NCBI GenBank assembly: GCA_019309565.1
Contig: JAFDFZ010000002.1
Span: 1 to 64,000, forward strand
Direction of reading: 5' to 3'
DNA: 64,000 nucleotides
DNA from: Deltaproteobacteria bacterium
Lineage (GTDB): Bacteria; Desulfobacterota; Desulfobacteria; Desulfobacterales; SURF-15
Made by a program: the position numbers and the translations under genes. The stretch's first letter is position 1. Each line of letters begins with the position of its first letter. The notes under the pieces are model-generated. The model was not told the origin of the DNA and searched no databases. It was given only the letters and a program-made list of their open reading frames with translations. Of this stretch, positions 35,614 to 44,939 are shown piece after piece.

Positions 35614-35664
35614 GAAATTACTCCTTCAATCGATTCCTTCATTCTCTTTAAATTAAATACAATT

Positions 35665-37089
35665 TTACCCTTTCTTGATCCATTGCAGGGGATTTAAAGG
35701 TTTTCCGTGATGGCGCACCTCGAAATACAGCCTGGTCCCGACCATGGAGCCGGTATCACCTACGGTTCCTATCACCTCTTCTTTCTGAACCTTATCTCCT
35801 TTAGACTTAAAGAGTTCCTCTGCATGTGCATAGACCGTATAATAGCTGTTTCCATGATCGATGATGATCATGTTACCATATCCCTTAAACCAGTTGGAGT
35901 AAATTATTATGCCCTCAAATACGGCCCGGATAGGCTCCCCCCTGTCTGCCTTAATATGAATGCCGCTTCGAAACCCTTTTAGGTTAAATCTGGAATGTGT
36001 ATACGCCCCAAATCGGGAAACAATGGTTCCGTTAACCGGCATTTTCAAAGAACCCTTTAAGGAGATGAAATCATTTTGTAAAGGTTTTTTCAACGTTTGC
36101 AACGGCGCACCTGTCTTGCTCAGGTTGACAATGGTCCGGTCCAGGGCTGCGGCCGCCTGCTTCAATGCTTCGACAGCGGCCAGTTCAAGCGATCGTTTAC
36201 TTCGAATCGCAGAAAGAAGCCTTTGGCGCTTGGCCCTTTCCTTTGATATGTACTGAATCTGCTGTTTGTATTTTTTTTCCAAAACAACCTTTTCCGCTCT
36301 CTGGGCATTCAATCGATCCGTAAGCTTCGCAAGCAGCCGCTTTTTAGAAAGCAAGTCGTTGCGAACCCTCTGGTCATAGGCAAGGATTCGTTCAAGAGCC
36401 GCCTTTCGAACAACCAAATCGTAGATGGATTCAGCGGAAGCCAGCATTTGCATCCTGCCGATTCGATCCAGCTTATACAAGGCAACCAGTCGTTGGCGGA
36501 CATAGGTTTCGTTCTGTTTAATATTCTTCAGAAGCGCTTTGACGGTTGCTGCGGTCTCCTTCAACTGCCCGTCAATGGCAGATAGCTCGGATCGGAATTC
36601 CGATATGCGCTTTCTGGCTTTATTGAGTGAAAGGTCGATCTCCTCCAGACCGTTGATGAGAGTCCTTTCCTCTTTGGAAAAGGCCTTTACTTCCTGAATC
36701 CTTCTGGCAATCTCCCGCTCTATTTTGAGCGATTCGTTTTTTGCTGCCTCTATCGACGTTGTTCTGGCTGCTTGCTTCTCGAGACCCGATGGTTGCTTTA
36801 AAATCCGGACATACCGTTTGCGGTTTCTGATGAAACCGGTTTGCCCCTGATGGTATATCTCAAGCCAACCGTCAAGGCGCTTGAGCACGCGCACACGAGT
36901 CCCCTTCTTGAGCACTCTTATCGAGGGGGTTCTTCGGTCAGGCCCGGAGCGCATATTGAGTCGATACGCTTCAATAACGGCAAATTGAGACGCCTCAAGA
37001 ACGGTCGGGTACTGCACCGAAGATATTACAGCCACAAAGATGGCTATGACCTTAAGAACTGTTTTAACGACAGAAAACACCCTAACCAT
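35665..37089 (-). CDS. envC: EnvC-like amidase activator with SH3 domain and degenerate LytM
   Basis: About 474 residues: signal peptide, an SH3b domain (FAVIEAYRLNMRSGPDRRTP, GWLEIYHQGQTGFIRNR), two long coiled-coil blocks (about 110-340), then a LytM/M23 domain. Its zinc ligands are lost: the HxxxD site reads RSGIHIKAD and the HxH site reads GTRLYFEVR, leaving only the His in YAHAEE. This matches EnvC, which activates amidases instead of cutting peptidoglycan. The SH3b domain is extra compared with E. coli EnvC. The frame overlaps ftsX by 46 bases; ATG 37089 is likely, GTG 37080 also possible. Confidence 0.88.
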   Translation of the reverse strand: MVRVFSVVKTVLKVIAIFVAVISSVQYPTVLEASQFAVIEAYRLNMRSGPDRRTPSIRVLKKGTRVRVLKRLDGWLEIYHQGQTGFIRNRKRYVRILKQPSGLEKQAARTTSIEAAKNESLKIEREIARRIQEVKAFSKEERTLINGLEEIDLSLNKARKRISEFRSELSAIDGQLKETAATVKALLKNIKQNETYVRQRLVALYKLDRIGRMQMLASAESIYDLVVRKAALERILAYDQRVRNDLLSKKRLLAKLTDRLNAQRAEKVVLEKKYKQQIQYISKERAKRQRLLSAIRSKRSLELAAVEALKQAAAALDRTIVNLSKTGAPLQTLKKPLQNDFISLKGSLKMPVNGTIVSRFGAYTHSRFNLKGFRSGIHIKADRGEPIRAVFEGIIIYSNWFKGYGNMIIIDHGNSYYTVYAHAEELFKSKGDKVQKEEVIGTVGDTGSMVGTRLYFEVRHHGKPLNPLQWIKKG

Positions 37090-37922
37090 CCTACAAACAT
37101 GCTCCAACATACAACGACAACAAAAAGAAACGGAGAAAGAAATCGAACACGGGACAATCCCGCCGTCATCCCCTGCCCGATATTGGAAGTAATCAGCGAA
37201 AATGCGATAAACAGCATCGCAAGTCCGCCCATGGCTCCTAAAGCGCCCTGAATGAGCCCCTGGATATATAAAGGGGCTTTGATAAACAGATCGGTAGCCC
37301 CCACCAGCCGCATCACCTCGATCTCTTCTCGTCTTGAATACAGAATTAATCTGACAGTATTGGCTACCATAAACAAGGTTGCTATGGAAAAAAGCGCAAT
37401 GAGCGCATACCCCGCAAATCTGAACATGTTCATGACGTTCACAAATTGTTCCAGCCACCGCTGGCCGTATTCAACATCATCCACAGCCGGGTATGATTCG
37501 ATTCTCTTGGCGATACCCTCTATGTCCTCTGCTGTGTATGGAGGGGCAATCCTTACTTCAAAGGCATCAGGCAGTGGATTTTCCCGTAGGTTTTCAAACA
37601 ATGAAGATTGCCGTCGCATCTGATGCTTAAGCCGTGCCAGCGCTTCATCTTTTGGAAGGAAAGTTGTGGTTTGAACCTTGGGCAGGCTTTCGATCCGCTG
37701 TCTTAACTGAAGGATGGTTCCTTCGCCTGCATCCGGTTTCAAATAAACCATGATCCGCATTCCCTTCTCCCAGGATTTGATCATATCGTTAGCATTCACG
37801 AAAAAAAGAACAAACGCACTGGCGATCAAAATAGACAGGGCGATGGTGGTGATGGTAACGAGATTTAAAAATCGATGATTGGCGATATCCTTCAACGCCC
37901 GTCTGAGGTAAAATATTATCAT
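37044..37922 (-). CDS. ftsX: Cell-division ABC transporter permease
   Basis: A 292-residue FtsX: cytoplasmic N terminus, first membrane helix (ITTIALSILIASAFVLFFVN), a periplasmic ECD (about 50-165, with the PLPDAFEVRIAPPY segment), then three further helices, including LFMVANTVRLILYSRREEIEVMRLVGA, the conserved FtsX coupling motif. With FtsE it transmits ATP-driven changes to EnvC, opening amidases at the septum. Direct overlap with envC supports this. Unusually, 271 bases containing a dispersed repeat separate it from ftsE; normally ftsE and ftsX overlap. Confidence 0.93.
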   Translation of the reverse strand: MIIFYLRRALKDIANHRFLNLVTITTIALSILIASAFVLFFVNANDMIKSWEKGMRIMVYLKPDAGEGTILQLRQRIESLPKVQTTTFLPKDEALARLKHQMRRQSSLFENLRENPLPDAFEVRIAPPYTAEDIEGIAKRIESYPAVDDVEYGQRWLEQFVNVMNMFRFAGYALIALFSIATLFMVANTVRLILYSRREEIEVMRLVGATDLFIKAPLYIQGLIQGALGAMGGLAMLFIAFSLITSNIGQGMTAGLSRVRFLSPFLFVVVVCWSMFVGWLGCFLSLKQFLRS

Positions 37923-38193
37923 AGGAGAGCTGGAACTTAAATACCCTGTAATAGGGTGTCGTTTCTTTGGTTATTATTTCGTTTGGTGATTATTACCAAT
38001 AATTAAAATCCAAACCGCTCGGTTCCCGGTTCAGGGCTCGTTAGAGGGTTGCAACCCATTTTATTGAGATGATGCTGGATGCTGGATTTTAATTTGTAAA
38101 TTTTAACCCTGAACGAAGAACGCCGAACCGCTTAACCTAATATATATTTATTATTTTACCAATAAACTGCCGTCATCCAAAGAAGGGCAGAGA
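37923..38193. other. Spacer splitting ftsE from ftsX
   Basis: 271 bases with no ORF. The centre is dispersed repeat copy B. The part next to ftsX shows AT-rich short repeats; no clean promoter is evident for ftsX. Confidence 0.6.
38013..38133 (+). repeat. Dispersed intergenic repeat, copy B
   Basis: About 120 bp in the opposite orientation to copy A. It begins ACCGCTCGGTTC, contains GGTTCAGGG, TTAGAGGGTTGCAACCCATT and TTATTGAGATGATGCTGG, and ends AACCCTGAACGAAGAACG then GAACCGC. The ends are imperfectly inverted (GGTTCAGGG against CCCTGAAC). It sits inside what should be one continuous ftsEX unit. Confidence 0.6.
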
Positions 38194-38895
38194 TTATTCC
38201 ATTAATGGATGGTGCGCATCCTTAACTAACCGGCCATCCTTAAGATAGATTACACGGCCGCCTGTTCTGTTAATCAATTCCATATCGTGAGTTGCAATGA
38301 TAACAGTCGCTCCCTGGGAATGGAACTTTTTTAAAAGATTAAGGATGATGTCCGCGGCCTCGATGTCCAGATTTCCGGTGGGCTCATCAGCAACAATGAT
38401 TGCAGGTTCCCCCACAACAGCCCTTGCCACTGCCACTCGCTGCTGTTCACCTCCTGACAGGCCGGGCGGAAAACTGTTCAATCGATTTTCCATACCCACT
38501 GTCCTGAGCACGCTTTTTACTTTTTTTTGAATGTGCTTCTGTTTGCTTCCGGTGACTTCAAGGGACAAAGCAACGTTCTCATAGACGCTCTTTGTGCGGA
38601 TGAGCTTGTAGTCCTGAAAAACGATGCCGAACTTTCTTCTCAGGTAGGGAATCCGGTTGCGGGGAATCCTTGACAGGTTTATGCCATCGATCAGTATTTG
38701 CCCTTCGGTTGCAGACTCTGCCAGATACATCAGCTTCAGCAGGGTAGTTTTACCGGCACCGCTGGGACCACTTATAAACAGCAACTCGTTTCTGAAAATA
38801 TCGAGGCTCAAATCAACTATCGCATTTCTGGTTCCATAACGCTTGCAGACGTGAAAGAGCCTGATGATTGAATCTTTGTCCGTTTCATCTTTCAT
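38194..38895 (-). CDS. ftsE: Cell-division ABC transporter ATPase
   Basis: A 233-residue single-domain ATPase: Walker A GPSGAGKTTLLK, Q-loop VFQDYKLI, signature LSGGEQQRVAVARA, Walker B AIIVADEPTGNLD, H-loop IIATHD. The match to FtsE (RRKFGIVFQDYKLIRTKSVYEN) is specific. It powers FtsX. Its ATG overlaps the stop of the AMIN-TolC gene by four bases (ATGA), so the two are translationally coupled. Confidence 0.94.
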   Translation of the reverse strand: MKDETDKDSIIRLFHVCKRYGTRNAIVDLSLDIFRNELLFISGPSGAGKTTLLKLMYLAESATEGQILIDGINLSRIPRNRIPYLRRKFGIVFQDYKLIRTKSVYENVALSLEVTGSKQKHIQKKVKSVLRTVGMENRLNSFPPGLSGGEQQRVAVARAVVGEPAIIVADEPTGNLDIEAADIILNLLKKFHSQGATVIIATHDMELINRTGGRVIYLKDGRLVKDAHHPLME

Positions 38896-40790
38896 TCTAA
38901 CAGTTCAAGACCCATTGCCCTATATAGCGCGGCTTTGGATATTTTAAAGTCGTACAGAGCCGTGTAAAAGTTGGTCTGGGTTCTGTTTAGCAGTGTCTGG
39001 GCAATCAAGACATCGGTTGATGTTGTCACCTGTTCCTTGTATCGCTCTTGAAAAATTCGGTAATTTTCTTCGGCCTGCCGAATGGCTTTTTGAAGGGTGA
39101 GAATATTGGCTTCATTTTCCAGATTCTTGAGATACGCTCTTTTTACCTGGAGTCGGACTTGATCCAAAAGGTTCTCCTTGCGGAGTTGCGCCTGAGAGAG
39201 CTGTGATATTTTTTCTTTTTTTTCGTAAACGGTTCGTCCCCATTCCCAAAAATCCCATGAAGCCTCTGCTCCAATGTACCATCCTTCAGGATCAAAAATT
39301 CCCGTCCCCCCACTTACGTCCAGATCGGTACCGGCTCTAAAATAAGTGCCCTGAAGATTGATTGAGGGAAAAAAATCCTTCTTTGACAATTCCACTTCAC
39401 GCTTTGCAATTTCGACCTCCTTTTCGGCCAGTAAAATTTCCAAACGATTTCTCTCAGCGGTTTTCTGGCACCAATCCAATTTGTATTCAAAAGGGTCGTA
39501 GGTAAGGACATCCTCAAGTTCAATGGGAGCGTTGATAGGTCGACGCAAAAGAATGTTAAACTGTGATCTTGCCGTCTCCAGGCTGTTTCTGGCAATAATA
39601 AGATCTTGCTTTGCATTGGCAAGCTCAACTTCGGCCTGAAGGAAATCATTCAAGGGAGACATGCCCACTTCATAAAAATTTCTGGCCACCTCTCTTTGAG
39701 CGGAGATTTGCTCTACGGTCTGCTTGGCGATTGCATACAGTTTTTGTGCCTTCAACAGGTTGAAATAAGCGGTTTTGGCCTCCAGAATGATGTCTTGTTT
39801 CTTGATTCGTTCATTGATTTTGGACGCCTCCAACCCAAGGCGCGCGATCTGATACTGGTTTAAGATGGAAAAACCCGTAAATATAGGCTGGCTGACGGTT
39901 GTTGAAAAATCAAATCTATTTTTTGAACCCTCGGCGAAGCCGCCCAAAGTTGGCCTCTCGTCGTTTCGCCTGAATCGGTAATCGGCACTGAAGGTAGGGT
40001 AGAAGTTGGTTTGCTTGGCCTTTTTGGTTGCATCGGCGGCCCGGACGGCTTCTTTTGAAATTTTAAGTTCAAGGTTCGCCGCAATGGCGGCACGAATGGT
40101 CTCTTTGAGCGTAAACCTTTCGGCAGGCTCTTTGTATTGCAGAAAATCCAGCTTATCGCCCATAATTGCCAGTGGATCCGGCTCGCGTGAGGTGGGCCCT
40201 TCAACCGTCTTTCGTGTTGTCGCTTCACTAATCTTCAAACCCGGTTGTTTAGCCGCTGGTTTTGGAGCCTGTTTTGTCGGAGGTGAGGGTTGTTTGGATG
40301 GTTTGGGTTTCTCTGAAGGTTTCGCTGCAAGTTGTGATATATCCAGTCCGATTCCGATTTTAAGACGGTTTTTAACCACCTCGAAGGAGTGATCCTTTAG
40401 ATAAGGCGTATCTGTATCCAGGACCACTCGTAGTCTTGCGGGGTCGCCGTAGTGTCTGATACGCTTTAGTAGGGGTGAGTTTACCGGTATGGATCGTTCT
40501 CTCTTATATGGGCTTTTGATGCCAAACAGGTCAAATACAATCCGGGCAGGATCCTCTAATGTAAAGGATTTGTATGCTGTTATGTCTCCATCTGCTTGAA
40601 TGACAACAATCACACCGGTTTCAAGTTTCGTAACATCGATGGATTTTAAATGCACCTGGTTGCTCTGGGCGTTTAATACCGCTGGAAAGAGAAGCAGATG
40701 TGCAAGAATAACAAATGTATCAAAATATGAGAACCTTTCTTTGTGAAACGTTCTGGAATACAATTGTTTTCTCCTATGTAGGTTTGTCAT
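38892..40790 (-). CDS. AMIN-domain / TolC-family outer-membrane protein fusion
   Basis: A 632-residue protein: a signal peptide ending near LNAQSNQ (about 43), an AMIN domain (about 48-150; VHLKSIDVTKLETGVIVVIQ, PARIVFDLFGI, PARLRVVLDTD), a Pro/Lys-rich linker (about 155-205), then an OEP/TolC module with duplicated coiled-coil halves (FTLKETIRAAIAANLELKIS, GWYIGAEASWDFWEWGRTVY). AMIN domains dock envelope proteins on septal peptidoglycan, usually in AmiC-type amidases. Finding one on a TolC-type channel coupled to ftsE is unusual. The start codon at 40790 may be slightly too early. Confidence 0.85.
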   Translation of the reverse strand: MTNLHRRKQLYSRTFHKERFSYFDTFVILAHLLLFPAVLNAQSNQVHLKSIDVTKLETGVIVVIQADGDITAYKSFTLEDPARIVFDLFGIKSPYKRERSIPVNSPLLKRIRHYGDPARLRVVLDTDTPYLKDHSFEVVKNRLKIGIGLDISQLAAKPSEKPKPSKQPSPPTKQAPKPAAKQPGLKISEATTRKTVEGPTSREPDPLAIMGDKLDFLQYKEPAERFTLKETIRAAIAANLELKISKEAVRAADATKKAKQTNFYPTFSADYRFRRNDERPTLGGFAEGSKNRFDFSTTVSQPIFTGFSILNQYQIARLGLEASKINERIKKQDIILEAKTAYFNLLKAQKLYAIAKQTVEQISAQREVARNFYEVGMSPLNDFLQAEVELANAKQDLIIARNSLETARSQFNILLRRPINAPIELEDVLTYDPFEYKLDWCQKTAERNRLEILLAEKEVEIAKREVELSKKDFFPSINLQGTYFRAGTDLDVSGGTGIFDPEGWYIGAEASWDFWEWGRTVYEKKEKISQLSQAQLRKENLLDQVRLQVKRAYLKNLENEANILTLQKAIRQAEENYRIFQERYKEQVTTSTDVLIAQTLLNRTQTNFYTALYDFKISKAALYRAMGLELLE

Positions 40791-40972
40791 TGACCCATTT
40801 TATGCAACCTGTTAAACATTACCTCCACAAGGTGGCCGCAGTAAAGAGACATGTCTTTGTTACGCTGTCAGTGTGCGTCCGCATAGGCGCAAGATGGTTG
40901 TTCTTTATCTGATTGAGGCAATAAAATCAACAGGATTATTAAGGCTAATCTGCATAGGACAGGGAGTTTCCG

Positions 40973-41548
40973 ATGGTCATGAAGCAAGAACTGATCGAGG
41001 CATTGTGCAAAAAGTCTTTCCAGTACAGCCGGGAGCCAAAGTTCAGACTGGTTTCCGGGAAAATGAGCCGCTATTACATCAACTGCAGGCCGCTGGCACT
41101 GAGCCCAAGGGGGATGTATTTGATCGGGCATATTTTATATGATGCGGTTAAAGATCTGCATATTGAGGGCATCGGGGGAATGACCTTCGGTGCTGACCCC
41201 ATGGCGGTGGCCACCGCTTTTGTTTCCGAGCTGAAGGGAAACCCCATCAAGGCCTTTTCCATACGCAAGACTCAAAAAGAGCACGGAATCGTAAAGTGGA
41301 TCGAGGGAGATATGCATTCGGGCGAACGCGTTGTGATCATTGAGGATGTGGTAACCACCGGAGGTTCCACCATCAGGGCTATTGAACGGGCTCGCGCTGA
41401 AGGGCTTGAGGTTGTCCGTGCGATCGTGCTTGTGGACCGACAGGAAGGGGGGCTTCAAAATATCGCCAAACATGTGAAAGACGTCTTTTCCATTGTCTCC
41501 AGGGATGAACTGCTGGAAACCTGGAAGCGGATCTTTCAGGCTACATAG
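40973..41548 (+). CDS. pyrE: Orotate phosphoribosyltransferase
   Basis: A 191-residue enzyme that joins orotate to PRPP in UMP synthesis. The PRPP loop is [15 protein letters not shown]; the flexible catalytic loop region has IRKTQKEHG, with Lys and His. Start MVMK at 40973 (an ATG two codons later is also possible) follows GGGAG. The pyrF partner is elsewhere in the window. The 3' end overlaps the convergent queD by 13 bases. Confidence 0.93.
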   Translation: MVMKQELIEALCKKSFQYSREPKFRLVSGKMSRYYINCRPLALSPRGMYLIGHILYDAVKDLHIEGIGGMTFGADPMAVATAFVSELKGNPIKAFSIRKTQKEHGIVKWIEGDMHSGERVVIIEDVVTTGGSTIRAIERARAEGLEVVRAIVLVDRQEGGLQNIAKHVKDVFSIVSRDELLETWKRIFQAT

Positions 41549-41901
41549 GTTGCACATGCATCTTCTGACTCCCATGCGGCAACCCTGCTGACTCGAACAC
41601 CGGATGACGCGATTATGGGTTGAAGCCTCTTGGCAACATACATGGCTATTTTTTCAGAAGAAGGTTTGTCCTCAAAGCAATCCATTTCGTTTAAAAATTT
41701 ATGATCAAGGGCTGTGATCACCTCAGAGAGGTGTTGTTTTAACTTCCCGAAGTCCATTAATATTCCAGCATCATTTAGTTTTTCGCCGACAACAGTCACC
41801 TCGATCTTCCAGTTGTGGCCATGTAGATTCTCGCATTTTTCTCCCACCATTTTGAGTCGATGGGCAGCGGCAAACCGTGTCACGATTTTAAGTTCAAACA
41901 T
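41536..41901 (-). CDS. queD: 6-pyruvoyl/6-carboxy-tetrahydropterin synthase (QueD)
   Basis: A 121-residue member of the PTPS/QueD family: [26 protein letters not shown] supplies the zinc histidines (H-x-HGH pattern) and the catalytic Cys; [10 protein letters not shown] and [14 protein letters not shown] follow; the end [10 protein letters not shown] carries the substrate Glu. It converts dihydroneopterin triphosphate to carboxytetrahydropterin for queuosine synthesis. No queC or queE is nearby. Confidence 0.9.
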   Translation of the reverse strand: MFELKIVTRFAAAHRLKMVGEKCENLHGHNWKIEVTVVGEKLNDAGILMDFGKLKQHLSEVITALDHKFLNEMDCFEDKPSSEKIAMYVAKRLQPIIASSGVRVSRVAAWESEDACATYVA

Positions 41902-42114
41902 CGCCTGGACTCCTTTTACCAGCTTTTTACCGGTGTATAATATTTTCTGTGATGACAGGATATGGATCCCACCCAGCAGTTCTTGATGAGCATGAAAAGT
42001 ATCTCAATTCGCCGCAATAATCGCCTTTTGAACCGTGGAGAGCTCGTGAAAAAGTGTGCTTGTCATCGAGCAGCATATCGGCAACAACAGGGAAGGGGCG
42101 CTAATTTTGATGAG

Positions 42115-43230
42115 TTATCCCGTTGAGCTTTCAACTCCACTCTTCAGTATCTTCTTGAGTTTGCTTGAGATCTTTTTTGATTCCAGCCTTTCAAATTCTC
42201 TTAGAAGAGCTTCTTGTTTTTTGGAAATGTTGGTAGGCGTCTTAACAAGTATCTGGATGATCTGATCGCCTCTTTTTCGGCTGCGCAAGGAGGGAATGCC
42301 CTCACCGCGTAATCGAAAAATGTCTCCCGGTTGAGTTCCTCTCGGAATATCAAGCTTCTTTTTTCCGTTTAAGGTGGGCACCATGATTTGATCACCAAGT
42401 GCCGCTTGAACGAATGATATTTCAACCTGGCAGATGATATCCGAGTTCTCCCGGCTAAAGAACTCATGGGGTTCAACATGGATAAAAACGTAAAGATCCC
42501 CTGGCGGGCCACCGTATAGCCCTGGCTCCCCTTCTCCGGTCAGCCGTAACCTGGAGCCGTTGTCCACACCTGCGGGTATCTTTACAGCCACCTTCTTTCT
42601 GGCTATTACCTGCCCGGAACCACGGCATTTCGAGCACGGATTCGTTATGACCTGGCCGTTTCCACGGCATGAAGGACAGGTAGTTTGTACCGTAAAAAAT
42701 CCCTGAGTGCGGGTTGCCTGACCCGTGCCATGGCAATATAAGCAGGTTTCCGGGTAGGTACCGGGCTCGCAACCATTCCCCTTGCACCGCGAGCAGATTT
42801 CCATTTTCTGGACTTCGATATCGGTTTCGGTTCCAAAGGCCGCTTCCATGAAACTGAGTTTTAAGTCATATCGAAGGTCCGCCCCCCTTTGAGCCCTTGA
42901 TCGCGAACGCCTTCCGGTTCTAAAACCAAAAAAATCTTCAAAAATATCACTGAAACTTGAAAAAATGTCGTCGAAACCGCCAAATCCTGAAAAGCCGGTA
43001 CCTTCAAGCCCCTGATGTCCATATTGATCATAGATTTGCCGTTTTTGGGGATCGTGAAGGACCTCGTAAGCTTCAGCCGCCTCTTTGAATTTCTCTTCCG
43101 CTTCTTTGTCGCCGGGATTTCGATCCGGATGGTACTGTAAGGCAAGTTTCCGGTAGGCAGCCTTCAGTTCGTTGTCGGTGGCATTCCGTCCAACTCCCAA
43201 AACCTCGTAGTAATCTCTTTTGGGGCCCAT
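42115..43230 (-). CDS. dnaJ: Chaperone DnaJ
   Basis: A 371-residue type I Hsp40. J domain at 1-70 with YHPDRNPGD (HPD motif that stimulates DnaK ATPase), a Gly/Phe region ([20 protein letters not shown]), the zinc region with four CxxCxGxG repeats ([32 protein letters not shown]) and the C-terminal substrate-binding barrels ending in the dimerisation segment. It delivers unfolded clients to DnaK. dnaK and grpE are not in the window. Confidence 0.96.
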   Translation of the reverse strand: MGPKRDYYEVLGVGRNATDNELKAAYRKLALQYHPDRNPGDKEAEEKFKEAAEAYEVLHDPQKRQIYDQYGHQGLEGTGFSGFGGFDDIFSSFSDIFEDFFGFRTGRRSRSRAQRGADLRYDLKLSFMEAAFGTETDIEVQKMEICSRCKGNGCEPGTYPETCLYCHGTGQATRTQGFFTVQTTCPSCRGNGQVITNPCSKCRGSGQVIARKKVAVKIPAGVDNGSRLRLTGEGEPGLYGGPPGDLYVFIHVEPHEFFSRENSDIICQVEISFVQAALGDQIMVPTLNGKKKLDIPRGTQPGDIFRLRGEGIPSLRSRKRGDQIIQILVKTPTNISKKQEALLREFERLESKKISSKLKKILKSGVESSTG

Positions 43231-43341
43231 TAGATTTACCAGAATTTCTTCGACAAGAATTTCTCTTGAAAATGATGTGAAAAAACTAATGCCTAAATTA
43301 AAGATGTCAATCCTTCATTGCTTCAAGCAACAGGGTGAATA

Positions 43342-43998
43342 TCACAATAACGAAGACCGCCGTCTTTGGCGCCGCGAACTCATGCCAATCAGAAAACCCA
43401 CCAACAGAATACCTGCTCCGGTCAACACCCACCTGAAAATTTGACGTTTCTGTAATGTTGTAAGGGTCTCTTCATATTTTCGGGTTTTTTCAGTAAGCTC
43501 AGCAAGTTGAGCGCTTGCTTTCTTGTACTTTTCTTTTAAACTCAAAAACTCCGCTGAGTCCTGCCTCAACGTTTCATAGGATTTGGAGAGTTTGGCGATG
43601 AGCTCTTCTTTGCTGGCAAGCTCTGCAAGGAGGTTTTCGTTTTGCTGTTTTTGCCTGTTATAATCCTCTAAGAGGGAGTCGGCTTTGGCTTGCAATGCTT
43701 GATACTTCTGCTGCAATTCTCTTAGTTTCAGTTCACTGGGCTTCTTGTTCGTAAGAAACCGGCTGAGAACATAGCCTTCCTTTCCATTGGGCAGACGAAC
43801 CTTTGTCCACTCATTTCCGGGTTTGAGTATCTCCAATTGCTGTCCTGACTGTACCATGGCAATGACTTTATGATCGATGCCAGGGCCTGTTCTTAACGTA
43901 ATCTCTATGATTTCACTAACATACATTTGTTCTGCAAGTGCCGTCGTTGACACAACCATCAATAAGATACCGGCAAATACAAACCATTTCATGTTCAT
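43342..43998 (-). CDS. SH3-domain membrane protein (TIGR04211/YgiM type)
   Basis: A 218-residue protein: signal peptide to ALA, a bacterial SH3 domain (VSEIIEITLRTGPGIDHKVI to EWTKVRLPNGKEGYVLSRFL), a coiled coil of about 100 residues (LRELQQKYQALQAKADSLLE onward), a C-terminal membrane helix (WVLTGAGILLVGFLIGMSS) and an Arg-rich tail RRQRRRSSLL. This order matches the TIGR04211/YgiM family. ATG 43998 has GGAGAA 8 bases upstream. Probably an envelope sensor or cell-wall binder; function is not established. Confidence 0.85.
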   Translation of the reverse strand: MNMKWFVFAGILLMVVSTTALAEQMYVSEIIEITLRTGPGIDHKVIAMVQSGQQLEILKPGNEWTKVRLPNGKEGYVLSRFLTNKKPSELKLRELQQKYQALQAKADSLLEDYNRQKQQNENLLAELASKEELIAKLSKSYETLRQDSAEFLSLKEKYKKASAQLAELTEKTRKYEETLTTLQKRQIFRWVLTGAGILLVGFLIGMSSRRQRRRSSLL

Positions 43999-44185
43999 CG
44001 GCAATGTTCTCCGTTTGAATGGTTACTCGCTCGAAATGAATCAGAGCTTTGTTTCAACAAACGCTATGTTTTATCTATTTTTTTATTATTAATTGCATCT
44101 AAATAACTTTCAAAATGTGCGTAAACCTGTTAACATATTCTTTCAAAAAAAGAAATTCCTAATTTTATTTTGGAGCTGCTTTTGA

Positions 44186-44617
44186 ATGATTGCATTCGAT
44201 CTACAATGTGAACACGGACATACTTTTGAAGGCTGGTTTGAAGACAGCGTTTCTTATGAGGAACAAAAGAAAAGAAACCTAATTGCGTGTCCGATTTGCA
44301 ACTCGACCGAGGTTTGCAAAATTTTGTCTCCGGTCGCCATCAAGAAAGCGTCGCCCCCGGAGAGTGAGACAGCCATGGAGCAGGCGCGCCTGGCCGCCTT
44401 GGGCAAGCAGATTGTCGAGTATATTCATAAGAATTTCGATGATGTGGGTTGTGATTTTGCCCAAGAAGCCCTGAAGATGCATTATGGTGTCGCGGAGCCT
44501 AGAAATATCAGAGGTGTAAGCACCCCGGAGGAAGAAAAGACTCTCAAGAAAGAGGGAATTCAATATTTCAAACTGCCAATGCCGCCTGCCTCCGATACCG
44601 ATTCTCAGGAAAACTGA
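44186..44617 (+). CDS. DUF1178 family protein
   Basis: A 143-residue protein that starts MIAFDLQCEHGHTFEGWF and has CPICNSTEV, then a linker and KHIHKNFDDVGCDFA-like core (here YIHKNFDDVGCDFAQEALKM) with HYGVAEPRNIRGVSTPEEEK. This is the DUF1178 pattern: a zinc-ribbon-like N terminus and a C-terminal helical part. The family is conserved in proteobacteria without known function. It is divergent from the SH3 gene; element R3 follows 25 bases after its stop. Confidence 0.85.
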   Translation: MIAFDLQCEHGHTFEGWFEDSVSYEEQKKRNLIACPICNSTEVCKILSPVAIKKASPPESETAMEQARLAALGKQIVEYIHKNFDDVGCDFAQEALKMHYGVAEPRNIRGVSTPEEEKTLKKEGIQYFKLPMPPASDTDSQEN

Positions 44618-44641
44618 TCAACGGGGCATACAATCCGTTTA

Positions 44642-44739
44642 CCTCGTTGTTGTAAAATGAGAATCAAAAGGCACAGCCATCAGGTACTGATAAGTCACGC
44701 GTACAGCTCATTTGGTATGCGATTTATGCAACTGCGAGG
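44642..44739 (-). mobile_element. About 100-bp MITE-like element, copy R3
   Basis: A 98-bp element with ends CCTCGTTGTTG and CAACTGCGAGG, flanked by TTTA on the left (44638-44641) and the near-match TTTG on the right. On the minus strand it reads like R1: CGCAGTTGCATAAATCGCAT, then ACGCGTGACTTATCAGTACC. Noncoding, upstream of the acyl-CoA synthetase alpha gene. Confidence 0.6.
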
Positions 44740-44939
44740 TTTGCGCATAAACGAAGTGTTAAGCGTCGCTGTCTCAGTGCCGTAGCATGGGTGTTTGTAA
44801 CGCTTCTGTAGATTATCCGCAAGTCATACTCGATAGATGCCTCAAAAAGGCCACACCAGCATTTAGTCTGACCAATCTGACGGGGGTATGTAATTTCAAG
44901 GAGCAGAATGATATTATTCAAACCACCAAGGAGGGCTCA

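Noticed and set aside
41992-42129. 45-codon plus-strand frame upstream of dnaJ's 3' end
   Set aside because: Arg/Asn-rich composition without a family pattern, no good ribosome site, overlaps the dnaJ end.
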